Of a stretch of 64,000 nt of DNA, positions 36,900-49,260 are shown piece after piece. Within the stretch, counting starts at the first letter, position 1. Each line of letters begins with the position of its first letter. The notes under the pieces were generated by a model. That model had not been told where the DNA came from and did not search any database. It worked only from the letters and a program-made list of their open reading frames with translations. Source of the stretch: Lycocorax pyrrhopterus obiensis (lineage: Eukaryota > Chordata > Aves > Passeriformes > Paradisaeidae); contig JACSVZ010000011.1 in the NCBI GenBank assembly GCA_014706295.1, positions 11,190,163-11,254,162 of the forward strand, written 5' to 3'. The position numbers and the translations under genes are program-made.

Positions 36900-37290
36900 C
36901 CTGGATAGGAGCCACTTTACTGGATGCTGGCAACGATTACCATTTCATGCATATTATTTCCGTTTGCAGAAGGCTGACGCCAATGCACACATGCAGGCTC
37001 ATGTGAGACGTTCCACCAAAAAAAAGAATTAAAGAAAACAAACCAGAAAAGCCATCACACAATGTAAGACTTGTTGATTTCTTTGCCACCTTTTGTGCTA
37101 CAGAAAATAAAGCATCTACTCGGTCAACATGTGCTACCAATAAGTTGGTCTAATGAATGGCAGACTGCTGAGAAACTGAGCAGCTTTCCTTATCTGCATA
37201 GAAAGAAGCCCGAGTTAGCTTCTGATGTTGAAAGTTACTTGCAGGAAGCTACCTCGCCAGACAGAGCTGCAAACCCTGCTTGTCTTTCAG
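36900..37290. promoter_or_regulatory. Candidate conserved noncoding element
   Basis: Complex sequence with retained CpGs (for example near 36961, 37007, 37120 and 37254) and motif-like words such as TTATCTGCATAG (37190-37201) and ATGCATATTATTTCC (36947-36961). Its texture is unlike the low-complexity flank just downstream. The 82-codon plus frame at 37071-37319 is not supported. Inference only. Confidence 0.33.
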
Positions 37291-37462
37291 AAAGAGGAGG
37301 GGGGGAAAAAAATAGGTAACACTAGTTTTACTTCAAAGTAAGGCCAGAACCCTAAAAAAGATACATTGAGAGCATTTGTGTGAAAGCAGCATGACACTTC
37401 CACTTCTCTGAAGTGGATTTTCTTCCCAATGTTTATGGCTAACTTGAAGTGCAAGGAAATTT

Positions 37463-37538
37463 AAAAAAAAAAAAAAAGACAAAATGAAAAAAAAAAAGCA
37501 AAACACAAAAATTAAAAAAAAGAAAAGAAAAACAAAAA
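37463..37538. repeat. A-rich low-complexity tract
   Basis: A15 at 37463-37477, followed by broken A-runs to about 37538. No retroposed sequence with a recognisable body precedes it. Confidence 0.85.
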
Positions 37539-37785
37539 CCCCACAACATTAATCCAGAGGATTTTTAGGAGGTTGAAAATACACACATATACTATTGTAG
37601 TCAGTTTTTAGTCAGTCTGCCAATCAGCACAAGTGCCCATTGGCTTCAAAGTTGCTTAAAACATGTACATTTCTGGATGATGCCCAGTGACCAACAGCAT
37701 CTGGTACAATAACCTGGAAGTTACACAGATCAGGTATGTACAGGTAGGGTAATCCTGTCCTTATTAACAATGCAAAGCTCCTGCC

Positions 37786-37824
37786 AAAAAAAAAATTTAA
37801 AAAGGAAGGAAAAAAAAAAAAAAA
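37786..37824. repeat. Second A-rich tract
   Basis: A9, TTT, short purine spacer, then A15 at 37810-37824. It accounts for the run of phenylalanines in the minus-strand frame at 37624-37833, which is therefore rejected. Confidence 0.85.
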
Positions 37825-40800
37825 GTAGTACAAGCCATTTAATTAAAATGATTGTGTCCTATCATCCAGAATCTCAGGTTTATAAAGATTAAAATCAAAT
37901 TAATGGAGTCTTATGGCTGATTTGCCTTCCCACAGTTTGTCTGCACAGCTACTAGAGATCTTTTCTCCCTGCTAGAAAATGCATTTTTCCTAATTCCCAC
38001 ATCCAAATCTTTAGTTCAGAAAACTGTGTCATCAACACTGTATAAATTTGTGGGGAAGACATTCACTGTGGTACCAAGATGTTGCATGACTGTTTTTTTG
38101 TTTAAAGGGAGAGAAACAAGAATTTCACAAGAAAATTCTATTAATATAGATCAGTCACCATCAAATCACCAGTCATCAAAAATTCTTATTTCCTCTGGCT
38201 TTCAATGAAAAGAAATCATTAACTCTCCAGATTTGCCTTTCTCTGTCTCCTAAAATAGTAGTGCTAACAAAACTGGAACTATCATCCTGGAGTACAGGGA
38301 AGTAAAGTAATATTAAAACCAGCTTTCTCTCCACAAGGTAATGCATACAACATCTTTCAGGGGAGGATTAACTTCTTCATGTTCAAAGAAAACTAGGACA
38401 AGCAGAAATGCATGCATGGGAATCTAAAAATATTCCCTTAGTCCACAGAAAAGTAATTCTATATGAAATTTTTGAGACGACTAGAACATCTCCAAAAGAA
38501 ACTTGCACACATTGAAGACATGGGAAGAAATATTTCTTTAAAATGGAAGTGTGGCTTGAAACCCACAGCTACATTACATTAAAAAATAAAAATAGTTATG
38601 ACAAATAATATTTTGAATGACTCTAGATAGCTTTCCACACTCTCCATATAAGTAGACACTGTCAACCAAGGAATGCATCCCAACATCCTCCTGAAGCCTT
38701 GCAGACATTTTAAGCCCACAGTGGAACAAAGTGCTGGTGAACACATTTTTCCAGGGTGGAAGGAAAAGAGGGGATACAAAATGACAGGAGACCATCTAAA
38801 AATTGAATTTTAGGTGGAGATGTAAAGACAATGTCATAACACTCAAAGACTCACATCTGTTTCATGCTAGACAGTGGCTGGAAGAGCAACAAACAGATAA
38901 CGGGTCCCTACATTTCAGCTGGCAAACAGCTTGTGGGCAAAAACAAAGTACTCAAGAACAAATAATGCCAGACACTGTCTCATTAGAACTAATATCTGAT
39001 CCCATTAAAGACTTGCTTCATCCAGCATGTACTGTCCTGGGGGTGGACAGAGCGATGCTGCATAAAATGTGCTGGAAACAACAGCTCTTGTTCTACAGAC
39101 AGGGAGAGCAGCTGTGATTAACTTGGAGCTTTAAGCAACTCCAGGCTGAGTTTTGTTACAAAGGAAAATAGCTTTGTAGTTTTAATATCTGTCTAATTTC
39201 TAGTTCAGTAGTTTTCCCCTTGAAATAACTTTTCAGTAGATTCCTGAAGCAGGTGTTACCGTTCCTTCATGCACCTCGGGACAATGCAACTCTAATGATT
39301 TTCCAAATAAAAAGTGAAAGGCTATCAAGACAAATATCACCATTTTGATTCCACTGAGATATTATTATGGTGATGGTAATAATTCCACAGAGGAATTACT
39401 TAGAATACACACTCAGCTCTGACCTGACCCACCTAGAACTCAGATGATACCTTTCCTAAATTAGAAGAATTTATTTTCATTTTCAGCTGAGTTCATCTAA
39501 TCAAAATGCTTCATTGTGACAAAGAGTTCATCATTCCTGTGCAAATTGCAGCCACCACTGTTAAGAATCAGACACTGCTACAGAAAATTCTGCCAATGCA
39601 CAGCCCAGTTTGGGAAAACAATTTTCAGATGAGCAAAATAAATAGTATCTTATATTTTCTTACTAACAATGTATACATTTAACACCCCCTGTTGGTAATT
39701 GCTTGTATTAATTCAACACCAATACAAGCTGTGGACATAGAATTTGAGAGTGAAACACAACCTATTCCTAAACTCTGCCTGTTGCAGACTCCTGTAACCC
39801 AGATAGTGAAGGCACCCAAAGCAAGGTAGGTGAAAAACAGTAATGTGTTTTATTAGGCCAGGGTTTGGGAACACAGGGTTTTTTCGAGGTTGGGACTTCA
39901 CAAGTTTTCACACTCCAAAGACTTGTCTGTACCCTGCAACTACACTGAACAATTTAACAAAAGACATTTGCCCTTCCCCATCAGCACTGTCTTATTGAGG
40001 ATGTTGCCACGCAGGTACTCGGGAAACGAGGACTCAGTTCTGATCCCCCGCCTTGCTCTGTCATTTGAGCCAAGGTATTTAATACTACCTGGGCAGCAAT
40101 GGCTTATCAGTACAGGAAAAGATATTTTCCCCCTGGAAATACTGTTTAACTCAGCATCCAAATTAGTCTTAAGGCAAAAATCCATTAGATTCTGGCAATG
40201 GCAAGAACTGACGTTAGAAAAAGAATGGCTGTTCAGAAAAAGAGGAAGATTAAAGAATTTATTTCTTTTTCTGCCATTGATTTGTCCTCAGATGTACTGA
40301 CAGACAACACAGAGCTACCTATGCTGATAAGAACTGCCCTATTTGCATCCAAGTGAACACACTGGTAGCTGTCTCTGCAATATGGCTTATATACAGCTGC
40401 TTCTGGACAACCACAGCATGATGCAGGCACACAGCAAGACAAGACTAACAGGCAAAGCATGCTTTTTTTTCCTGCTCAAATGGTATATCTGAGTCACATT
40501 TTCATATGACAAAAAAAAATTTGCAGCCTCTAAGTTATAATTTGAACAAAACATTTCATTCAACAATACAACCATAGCTTGTTTTTAAGAGCAACACAAA
40601 GAAACAGCCCCACTGGCATGTAATTATGGATTTAGAAATTGACTTCTTTTTTCCTCTTTAGAAAATCAGGATATTCACAACTGTACCAGGATATGTACAA
40701 CTTAAAATAATAATCACTGATAGCATGAAGGGAAAAGTGGTATGCCCAAATCTGCAAAACAAGTTTATATCAGGGAATGTGCTTTGCATTCTCTGCTGAT

Positions 40801-41451
40801 TCAATTATCGGAATATAATTGCTAGTTGGGTAGGTCAGAGCTGCCTTATCCTCGTCCCAGAGGAGACAGGAATGTTACTGAACTGAAATCATTCTGATGA
40901 GGTGACTCACTCCTCTTTCAGATCAGATCAGTCCAAGTGGACTCCTCTAGAGAGGGAGAATAAACTTTTAGATCTGAAATAAGTCCGTGCCCTCTCCAAA
41001 CAAGATCCCATGCCAAGCAAGGTATGGAAATAGGTTTCAACTTTCTTTTCAAGTTTTTCACAGGTCATTTTATGACAAAATAATGGGGGAAACACAGTTT
41101 TACATCTTCCTGAGTATGAGAACATCAGTAAGAAATGTTCACTCTCTCATGCTGGCCTGAAGAAGGGCTAGTGCTGGCCACTGGCATTGTGGTACCTTCT
41201 GACTTCAGCGCTCAGGAGCTGCAGCTTCCATCTCCCTCTGCTACTGCTCAGCCCCCACCACTGGTTACACAAAGGACTTGGAGACAAACTACATCAGAGC
41301 CCTGAGCAGTGCTGGTCGTTCACCAGGATTTATGTCCTTTTAATTGCTGCCTATTAAATGGATACTCTGATGAACCTGCTGGAGTCCAAACCTCTCAGTA
41401 CCACCTCCTCAGTTCCTGCCAGATGGGATTTTTCCCTCATCTGCCACCTGC
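37825..41451. other. Noncoding, nothing recognised
   Basis: The AT-rich stretch at 37835-37925 carries ATTA words. Frames of 136 codons (39890-40300, plus) and 104 codons (38803-39117, plus) show no recognisable product. No interspersed repeat was seen. Confidence 0.6.
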
Positions 41452-41464
41452 TGCTTTGCAGCTC
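41452..41464 (-). promoter_or_regulatory. CTCF-like motif, reverse
   Basis: TGCCACCTGCTGC on plus matches the reverse-complement CTCF core YGCCMYCTRSTGG at 12 of 13 positions. Found by eye. Confidence 0.35.
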
Positions 41465-44360
41465 TGCCACGATGCCAGGATCAGCAAGTGGTTCCAGCTT
41501 TTGGGTGGTGATCCCAGGAGTATAGAATATTCTCCAGACCAAAATCATGCTCATTTTCTACCCTGTGCTCTAGCAGATACATTTCTAAATGAACACTGCT
41601 GTGTTTGCTGATCGTTTTATGGTTTGTTTACTTCTCGAGCATGTAATATTGTTAGGGTAATGTTGTTTTTAATTAGTTGGAAGAACTATTGTTTCAGAAG
41701 GCTGAATGCATTTGCTAGCAAGGGGTCTTTATAAATACAATGAATGTTACTGGTTATGCCTCCACAGATGGGTACTGACAGCTGCCAGCCAGCTCTGCCC
41801 CTGCTCAGAGTTGGGCTGGACCCAAGCCAGTGCCAGTTCAGAAGCCACATTAGTTGTGTTAGCACAGTGTTGAGTCCAAAAGCCTCTTGGAAAAATCAAA
41901 TCTGAAAAATGGGAGTGTTTCAATTCTTCGAGGAAGTCTCATTTGTTGTAAGTTACTCAACAAACGTGCCCTAAGTTTTCACTGTTTCAACCATTCAAAG
42001 TGACAAAACCCAGAAAATAAATAAAGAACCAATTATCAAAATTGACCGCTATCTACAGATAAAGATGTGCTGTAAGTCAGGAAGGGTGATCAGATGTACA
42101 AAAGAACAATATATGTTCACATCCATATTTGTTAGAGATAGGCACATACAGGTTACATGTGTACATCGAGAGCCATGATTTTTCAGCAGTCCTTTTCCAC
42201 ACCTCCCTGTGGAATGGCATTAGATGGACAAGGGGAGTGGGACAGCTGCACTTTGTCTGTGTCAGCAGAGGAGACAGGGAGTTTCCAGAGCTCGTCACTG
42301 CACCGGAGAGCCCTTGCCGGCTAAACGCCCTCAGCAAGTCACAGGGGTCAGATGGAGCTGATAGGGGAGCATCAGATCACCCCAAGAGCAATGCTGGCTG
42401 CCCAGGTCCTCTGATAGCACCAGATCACCCCCATTCTCCCTGAAGTGGAACAAGAAATTATGATACAATTCAAATCTCCTTCCTCTCAGGCCCATGTTGC
42501 AGGTTCTGCTACGAATGGTACTTTGACCTAGTTCTCAGAGCAGTTGATTTGAATCTCAGCGCCTGGTGTAGTTTACAGTGAGAAACCAAGCAGCTGGAGA
42601 CTGGAGCACGTGTTTTCTCCAGCTCTGAGAGTTGTAACCTCTACTTGTTTTGCTCTGGAGTATATCTACAGAAATGTACCTTATTATAAATACATAGAGA
42701 CCAGAAAAAACTATCCCATGCATGTGTCTACTCCATTCTCTCAGTGAGGAAATAACCCACTGCTGGAGTCCAGACCTTCCTGGCAGCTTGGAAGCCATGA
42801 TAATGCAAGTTCTGTCTAAAGGCAAACATCTGGTATCCTCATTATACAGAGCTTACACTTTTCTACAAAGAACAGGGAGGCAGAAATATGTCTCCACATG
42901 GGAAAGGAACTAGGATTGAGCTCCAGCCCACTCTTTGCAGGTCACAGTATGGATACTCCATGCCAGGACTATTTCTGCCAGAACATGTGCTCACTCACTA
43001 AAGGAGAGAGAGGCATCAACAGAAGACACTCTGGACTTAGGGGAAATTAGGAATGCGGGTGGAACCCCACCCTTGGAAACACTATTACACAGAATAAAAT
43101 ATGCATCAGGAGGATTTATGCGGTAGGCTCAAGGTCTCCTCCTCCGTTTCATTTTCTGTGCAACTATAAATTACCTTGTATTTCTGAAGAAGTTGGTGGT
43201 ACAAGCATAGGCTTCATGATGTTTAAGTCACTTTTTCTGCCCAAGAAACATCACACTATTGTGGGATGTTGTCTGGAACATGTTTTTCCCCTTTGTCTCT
43301 GCTAGAATGCTTGTATTGTTGTTAAATTCTTGGTGCAATATTTCCCCAAATCAGAAAGCTGAGAGGAGATAACACAAAAGAGAGTTTCACAAATACATTC
43401 TTTAAGAAAAGCAGTATCCTACAAATCCCACAACAAGCCCTTATTGGCACTTCCACTAATGTAAATAAAATCTATTTGGTTCTCGGAAAAACAATCACTT
43501 CATTCTTGTTATCAGAGGACAGAATCTGGGTCAACAGATGCGTTTTGGATATGCACCAATTCTTAAATGATTTAGTATTCTGATCTGTGGATACAAAAAG
43601 CAATTTCCTACATCAGCAGTACCTTAGCACAATGTGCACTTTCATCCTACCACCTACATTGCTATAATCATTAAATGTTATAAAACATCTCCCATAAAAG
43701 AAAGAAATTCTGATATATGACTATAATGTAAATCAGTGCTTTGGATTACAGTGTGATACTAGTTCAGTTATTTATATGTGTTTCAACTAAAAACATCCAA
43801 CTGGATTTCAACTATCACAAGATTAATCTCACTAATACTTTATATATACAGATGGTCAGACAAGAAAAATTAGAAAAACATGAAAAATTAATATATTCTT
43901 CTTGTATAATATAAAATATTATTTGTCTCCTAGAAGATTATAACTGGAGCTTCTAGTACCAAGAATAACTAGACTAACCAACATGGGTCCTCTGCTTTGT
44001 GGGAAGTTTTTAACTCTGTCCCAGCTCGAAAGTTATTGTCAGACACAGGAGATGTACAAAGCATACAAACACAAGACAAAACATACGCTTGCTTTTGCCT
44101 GGACATAGCTTAGTAACTAATCAGAGCTATGTGTAGCTGGAGTCTTGTTCACTTTCATCCAACAAGTTCCAAAGATGACAGCAAGACAGTTCCATGAATT
44201 ACATATTCCAGCACTGTATCTTGCTATTGAAAAGATGCTCCATGTCAACCTACTCTGATCACCACATTTAATTAATATTATACATGCAATAATATTTGCA
44301 GTGCTGAATACAGTCTCATCATTAAGCAAAGGCAGAGAACCTGAATTCAGCTTCTACATA
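41465..44360. other. Noncoding, nothing recognised
   Basis: Unique sequence. The 42.2-42.45 kb part is GC-richer with several CpGs and the partly repeated phrase ATCAGATCACCCC/ACCAGATCACCCC. Frames reach 104 codons (42129-42443, plus) with no domain. Confidence 0.6.
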
Positions 44361-44373
44361 TGCCACCTAGTGT
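44361..44373 (-). promoter_or_regulatory. CTCF-like motif, reverse
   Basis: TGCCACCTAGTGT on plus matches the reverse-complement CTCF core at 12 of 13 positions, with only the last base off. Confidence 0.4.
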
Positions 44374-47300
44374 CATGGTTTACAAATTAATATACATGTT
44401 TAAAAACACAGAGTGTTCTGGACAGAAACAGGTGTCTGAGACACACACTCAGAAGTTCATCAAATTAAAAACCTTCATTCTCACAACCTGTAGCAAAATA
44501 GTTGATCTGCTAGAAAGAAGGAGCACAGCCAGAGCAAACATTTCTGGCAGCACGAGGATCAAAGAGGTCTCAGATAGCCAGAGAAAACAAAGGATGCTGA
44601 CATCAAAATATTGGCAGCTTGCATTGTTTCTTTTCTTTCCAAATAAAATGGGCAAAGAAAAGGACTAGCTTTCCCATCCAAGCTCAATTCTCCAGTGAGC
44701 AGCATTCTGTAGCTGTAATTATAATCTTGTATTTGTGTGCACACTAACTAATTTCCTGGGCAAGTTACATTTCAGCTTGAACATGTTGGCATGTAGAGAC
44801 CAACCTCAATAACAAAAATAGCTGCTGAGTTCAGCAACCTGCAGCTTTTTATAGTTGACCTTGCAGCTCTGCAAGATAGTGGCTCTGGGCCACTTCATTA
44901 TTTCAAGGAAATGTGGTTCTGGGAGTTTCATGGGGACTAACAAGACTCAAAAGATAAGTGGTTTCCTGGCTAAGTTCTTTTTGCGTGTTTTAACTTGGTC
45001 ATTCTCATTTCAAAAGTATTCTGGTCCTCTTAATACTCTCCATTCTGGCTGTGACTGGTGGGGCTAATCTTGCTGACGTAGTTTCATTTACTCCATGGAC
45101 TTTCCCTTAGTTCATGCAGTTTATTATGCAGCTGGTTGCACTTGAACTCTCTCCCATGTTGCACTCTGGTCACAGCAGGTAACTGTAAGTGCATTCATCA
45201 TATTTCAGCTTGACTTCAATTCCAAAATGACTACAGCAATAAAATTACATAAATAGACTAAGAACAATGAATAAATGTAAACAGTTGCATGACAGTCTGA
45301 TTCTGTTAGTCTGCTTCCCTGCCTGATTGAGTGATTCTGCCTATCAGAATACCCAGCTGGCTGCAGATGTGTAATGAAAAAGGAATGTATACACTTTGGT
45401 ACAGCTCCTTCTCATCTGCACTTGAGCAGTAAGAAAGTTAGAGAACTGTTCTGACTTTTTATGTAAAGTCTGACTGCAGCAGGAGCTGGAGCTGCCACCA
45501 GCTGTTGGCTGGTCCACTGCAGCTGTGAGTGACTGACAACCTACTGCTCTCCTCTGCCTGCCCACACCTGCAGGAGCTATAGGAAAACAACAGATTTCCA
45601 ACAGGAACAGAGCCTGTTCCACACTCCTGCACTCAGTAATTTACTCATTCCCAAACCCCTTTTTCTGCATCTTTAAAAAAAACCTTGAAGACAATATTAA
45701 AAAAGTTTTCCAGTCCTATTAATGGCAAATAAAACCACATCCTCAGCCCCATAAGCAGAGATATTAGTCACTCATATAATATTCATGCTACAGTATGCTC
45801 CTGTTTACAAAAATTCTTGCTTAGTCTGGGCACACCAGAAAGTGAAAAATTAAAGGAGCACCAGCTTCACTGCCTTTTTACAGCATTATTATGCACCACT
45901 GTCGACACCAACACCAGGCTAATTACAGACACACCACATAAAACACACAGAGAGCTAACTTAGTTGGAAAATAATATATCTCCATGTTCTCTTTGAGGAT
46001 TACCATTATGAGTGTCCCAGATAGAAAAGATGTTTATCTAGTGTGCTCTCTGCCTACAGAAGAGGGGCTTCCCAGCTAGCAGGCAAGTGGAAAGGCACAT
46101 TTCCATTGTCCAAGCTCACAATGTTTCATTTGTGTAACACTGAATCCCAACTTAATTAAACAGCTCCAGAGACCAGGGAAATCTCAATATGCACAGGCAA
46201 GTGGTCGAGCAGCCCCATTTACATGTGTGTCACAGCTCGCCGGGTATCGCTCCAAAAAGCATCTGTCTCAACAGTCTCATCTGATTCTTACAAACAAGCT
46301 ACACTTTGCATTTTTGAATTTAACAAAGATCACACAGCTGCCAACATACTATCAAAGCCTAAAGACCAAATAAACGTTTGGCTTCCCTCCAACCGTCCTT
46401 GCTGTGGTATTATTACTGACAATAGAGCCAGAGCAGCAAAAGCAATGAGATGGCAAATTTACACATGTGCCATGTTTTTATACATTGTCTACATTTGCTG
46501 CTACAAGACTGTAAGCAGAACACTGGTGAGCATCTTCTGGTTGGAAAATCTGACCTATTTTAGGGCTTTATGAAAGCTGTACAGCATTATTAGCGTATAA
46601 AAAAATGCAGATGGGCAAAATTATCTAAGAAAAACAATTCAAAGGTGTTTTGTTCATATTCCCATGTGGGTAGTAGAAATGGATCAGAATTCTATATTCT
46701 CAGGACTACCTTTTGTACTTTTTGAAGAAATTGTGCAATATCCATAAAACCTGGAGACCCAACAGTTGAGGTTTCCTTTTAGTATCCACACATTTCACTA
46801 TAATCCACATATTCCTTAGTCCTTGCAACAGGAGCAGCATGCATATATCAGAGGGTAGAATTTGTATTTGACCTGTGTAGAGGAGCTCCGCTACATTTTT
46901 CAGTTCAGTTAATAGCCCAACCACCCTCTCATCAAAAGCCAATTGCATCTGCAGATAAGAGGCCCTTCCTACAGCCAGTAATATAACTTTTTGATCTGTA
47001 TCAGATGATTAGGGCAGTGGACAAAGACAACATCTCCTTTAGTACCTCTCCTGTTTGGTGAATTTCCACTGTGTGTGAACATCTGCAGGAAGCAAGTGGT
47101 TAAGACAATGGAGCCAGAGGCTGGAGGCAACTCATGGCATTACGTGCAGCAGAGCCTAGGCCAGGTCTTGAAAAATGCTTTGTGCGAAAGCCTGAGCACT
47201 CACAGGACCCTCGGAACGGAGAAATGTCAAGCTTATTGCACCTTCCTGCTCTGCCCATGTTCTCATGGGCAGCTATGCTTTGGTCACCTTCCCTTCTAAA

Positions 47301-48999
47301 TTCAATCTATATGTAGACAGAAGAGAAGGACAAGGCACAGCCACAGCCGAGAAGGAGCAGTGTGCTGGCGTTCCCACATACCCACATCTCCTGCTGCCCA
47401 CACTCAGCAGAGCAATGAACTGCATTTGCAGTGGTCAGGCTCTGGTGACACAGGGCAAGTCCCACAGCACCGACCCTCCACCTCTCCTCACTGCACTGCC
47501 CCAGTGCTGACACAACTCCCCTTTGATAGATCCCATGGCCCCCACTGAGCCAAGCCTGGCACCTTTCACCTCTGCACTTGGATGGACGGGCTGCTATTGC
47601 CCACCACTGCTCTGATTCCCAGCCCTTTTCATCCCCAGCTCTCCTCACTTTCAAGTCTCCCATTGATTCAAATGCAGCTTGCCCTTGGCTAGCAAGCTGT
47701 TACAAGAGAGAAAGAAAGGGCAGGAACAGCAGTTTTTGCCCACAAGGTTGCATTACTTCACATTTTAGGGTCAATTCATTGCATTTTGGGAGGAACAGCT
47801 CTTGGAAAGAAGGGCAAATGAAGCAAAACAGACGTGGGTGTTGCTGGAAACATTTCCTGCAGACATCCCATTGCCGCTGTACATTTTCAAGCTTGGGATT
47901 TATTTTTTCCCCCTCCAAGGCTTCTTTTAATGTATTCTTTCTTCAAAGTTTGTGCTATCTATGTAATTTTTCAATCAAGGATTAGAGAGGATTAAGTCCT
48001 TGCTAGCCTGTGTCTCTCAGGGAGTGTTGGATGTACATGCATACTTTACACACAATTCTAGTGCAACTGCTCACATTCATCTCAACAGAGATGAGTAGTG
48101 GCTTATTTCACATACTACAGAATAAAGTCAAGACCTGTCCAGTTGTAGATTTACCTCCTCTCTGGTCTGTCCTCGTGTTCTTTACCTTCTGTGTCTTTTT
48201 TTACATAAAAACCTGATCTCATGAAGTAATTCATGAGACCTGTGTATAATGCTGGTTGCCCCTGATGCAGGGGTGGTTTACAAGCAACACTGAACTTCAG
48301 CTACATGATACAATGAGGTCTCCCAGGGTTCATCATATACCTATGCCAGAAGGATATTCCCTATATTTCCTAGCTTTGGGGATCCAAAAAGTCTACTTAC
48401 TCCTGTTTGATTTGGGACGTTCCCCCCTCAAATGTACATTTTTTAATAATAATGCCAATCTAACACCATTGTTTTTTAACCTCTGTTTTTTTCCTCTATT
48501 ACATTTGATAAAATTTATCTTGATTCTGTTGCTAAGCAATACAGAAATAAACAGCAAAGAATATTTACATGGACAAATTCAGTCTCACTGTTATTCTGTG
48601 TCACACTTCCAGACGAACACGCAGCTCTGCTAGATACATTCACACCAGCTTCAGCCAGCCAAAATAACTAACAGTACTAGTGACAAGGCAGTCAAAATAA
48701 TCTCATTCAAGCCCACCAGAGTTGCTGGCGATATTCTCTAGTCACTAGCTTACATGGAAGCCTGTCCTGCTATTCCTATATTGCTCTGGTTAGCCATCAT
48801 GTCTAGATTAAACCTAACGTATCCTTATCTACAGACAGACCCATATTCTCCGTTTCCCTAAGGATATTTCATATTTCACCTCCACCTTAATCACACTCAG
48901 CAGGAGTTTATTACTTAGGTGCAATTGGTCAAATAAAATTACATTTGTGTAATACTGCCTGTCCTGACCAAATAAGTGTGTACCAGTTCCTCAACTTTG
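44374..48999. other. Noncoding; GC-richer section near 47.1-47.7 kb
   Basis: No gene is recognised. The GC-richer 47.1-47.7 kb section carries overlapping frames on both strands (118 codons minus at 47307-47663, 135 codons plus at 47578-47985), which have no domain and mutually exclude each other. The rest is AT-rich unique DNA. Confidence 0.6.
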
Positions 49000-49260
49000 T
49001 TTCACATGGAAACTCACAACAGCTAATTGAACAAACAAAACATTTGCTGAAAATGACTGTAAATAGTATTTGAATGGCTGACATTAATTCTTTAAAGCAA
49101 TCATAAAAATTTGCATTTTTCTATAGTGACTGGAAAAGACTTATCATGAAAAATAAGAACTTAAGGAGAGTAACAGCAGTAGGAAGAATTAATGATTGTG
49201 TATCTCTTTCAAGTTAACCTAAATATTAATTCAAGAACATGATGTTTTTAAAAGTACAGG
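49000..49260. promoter_or_regulatory. Candidate conserved noncoding element
   Basis: AT-rich, non-repetitive, with a perfect reverse octamer ATTTGCAT at 49109-49116 and several ATTAAT words. No open frame. The evidence is composition and motifs only. Confidence 0.28.

Noticed and set aside
37624..37833. Minus frame starting with a run of phenylalanines
   Set aside because: Encoded by the poly-A tract at 37810-37824; low-complexity artefact.
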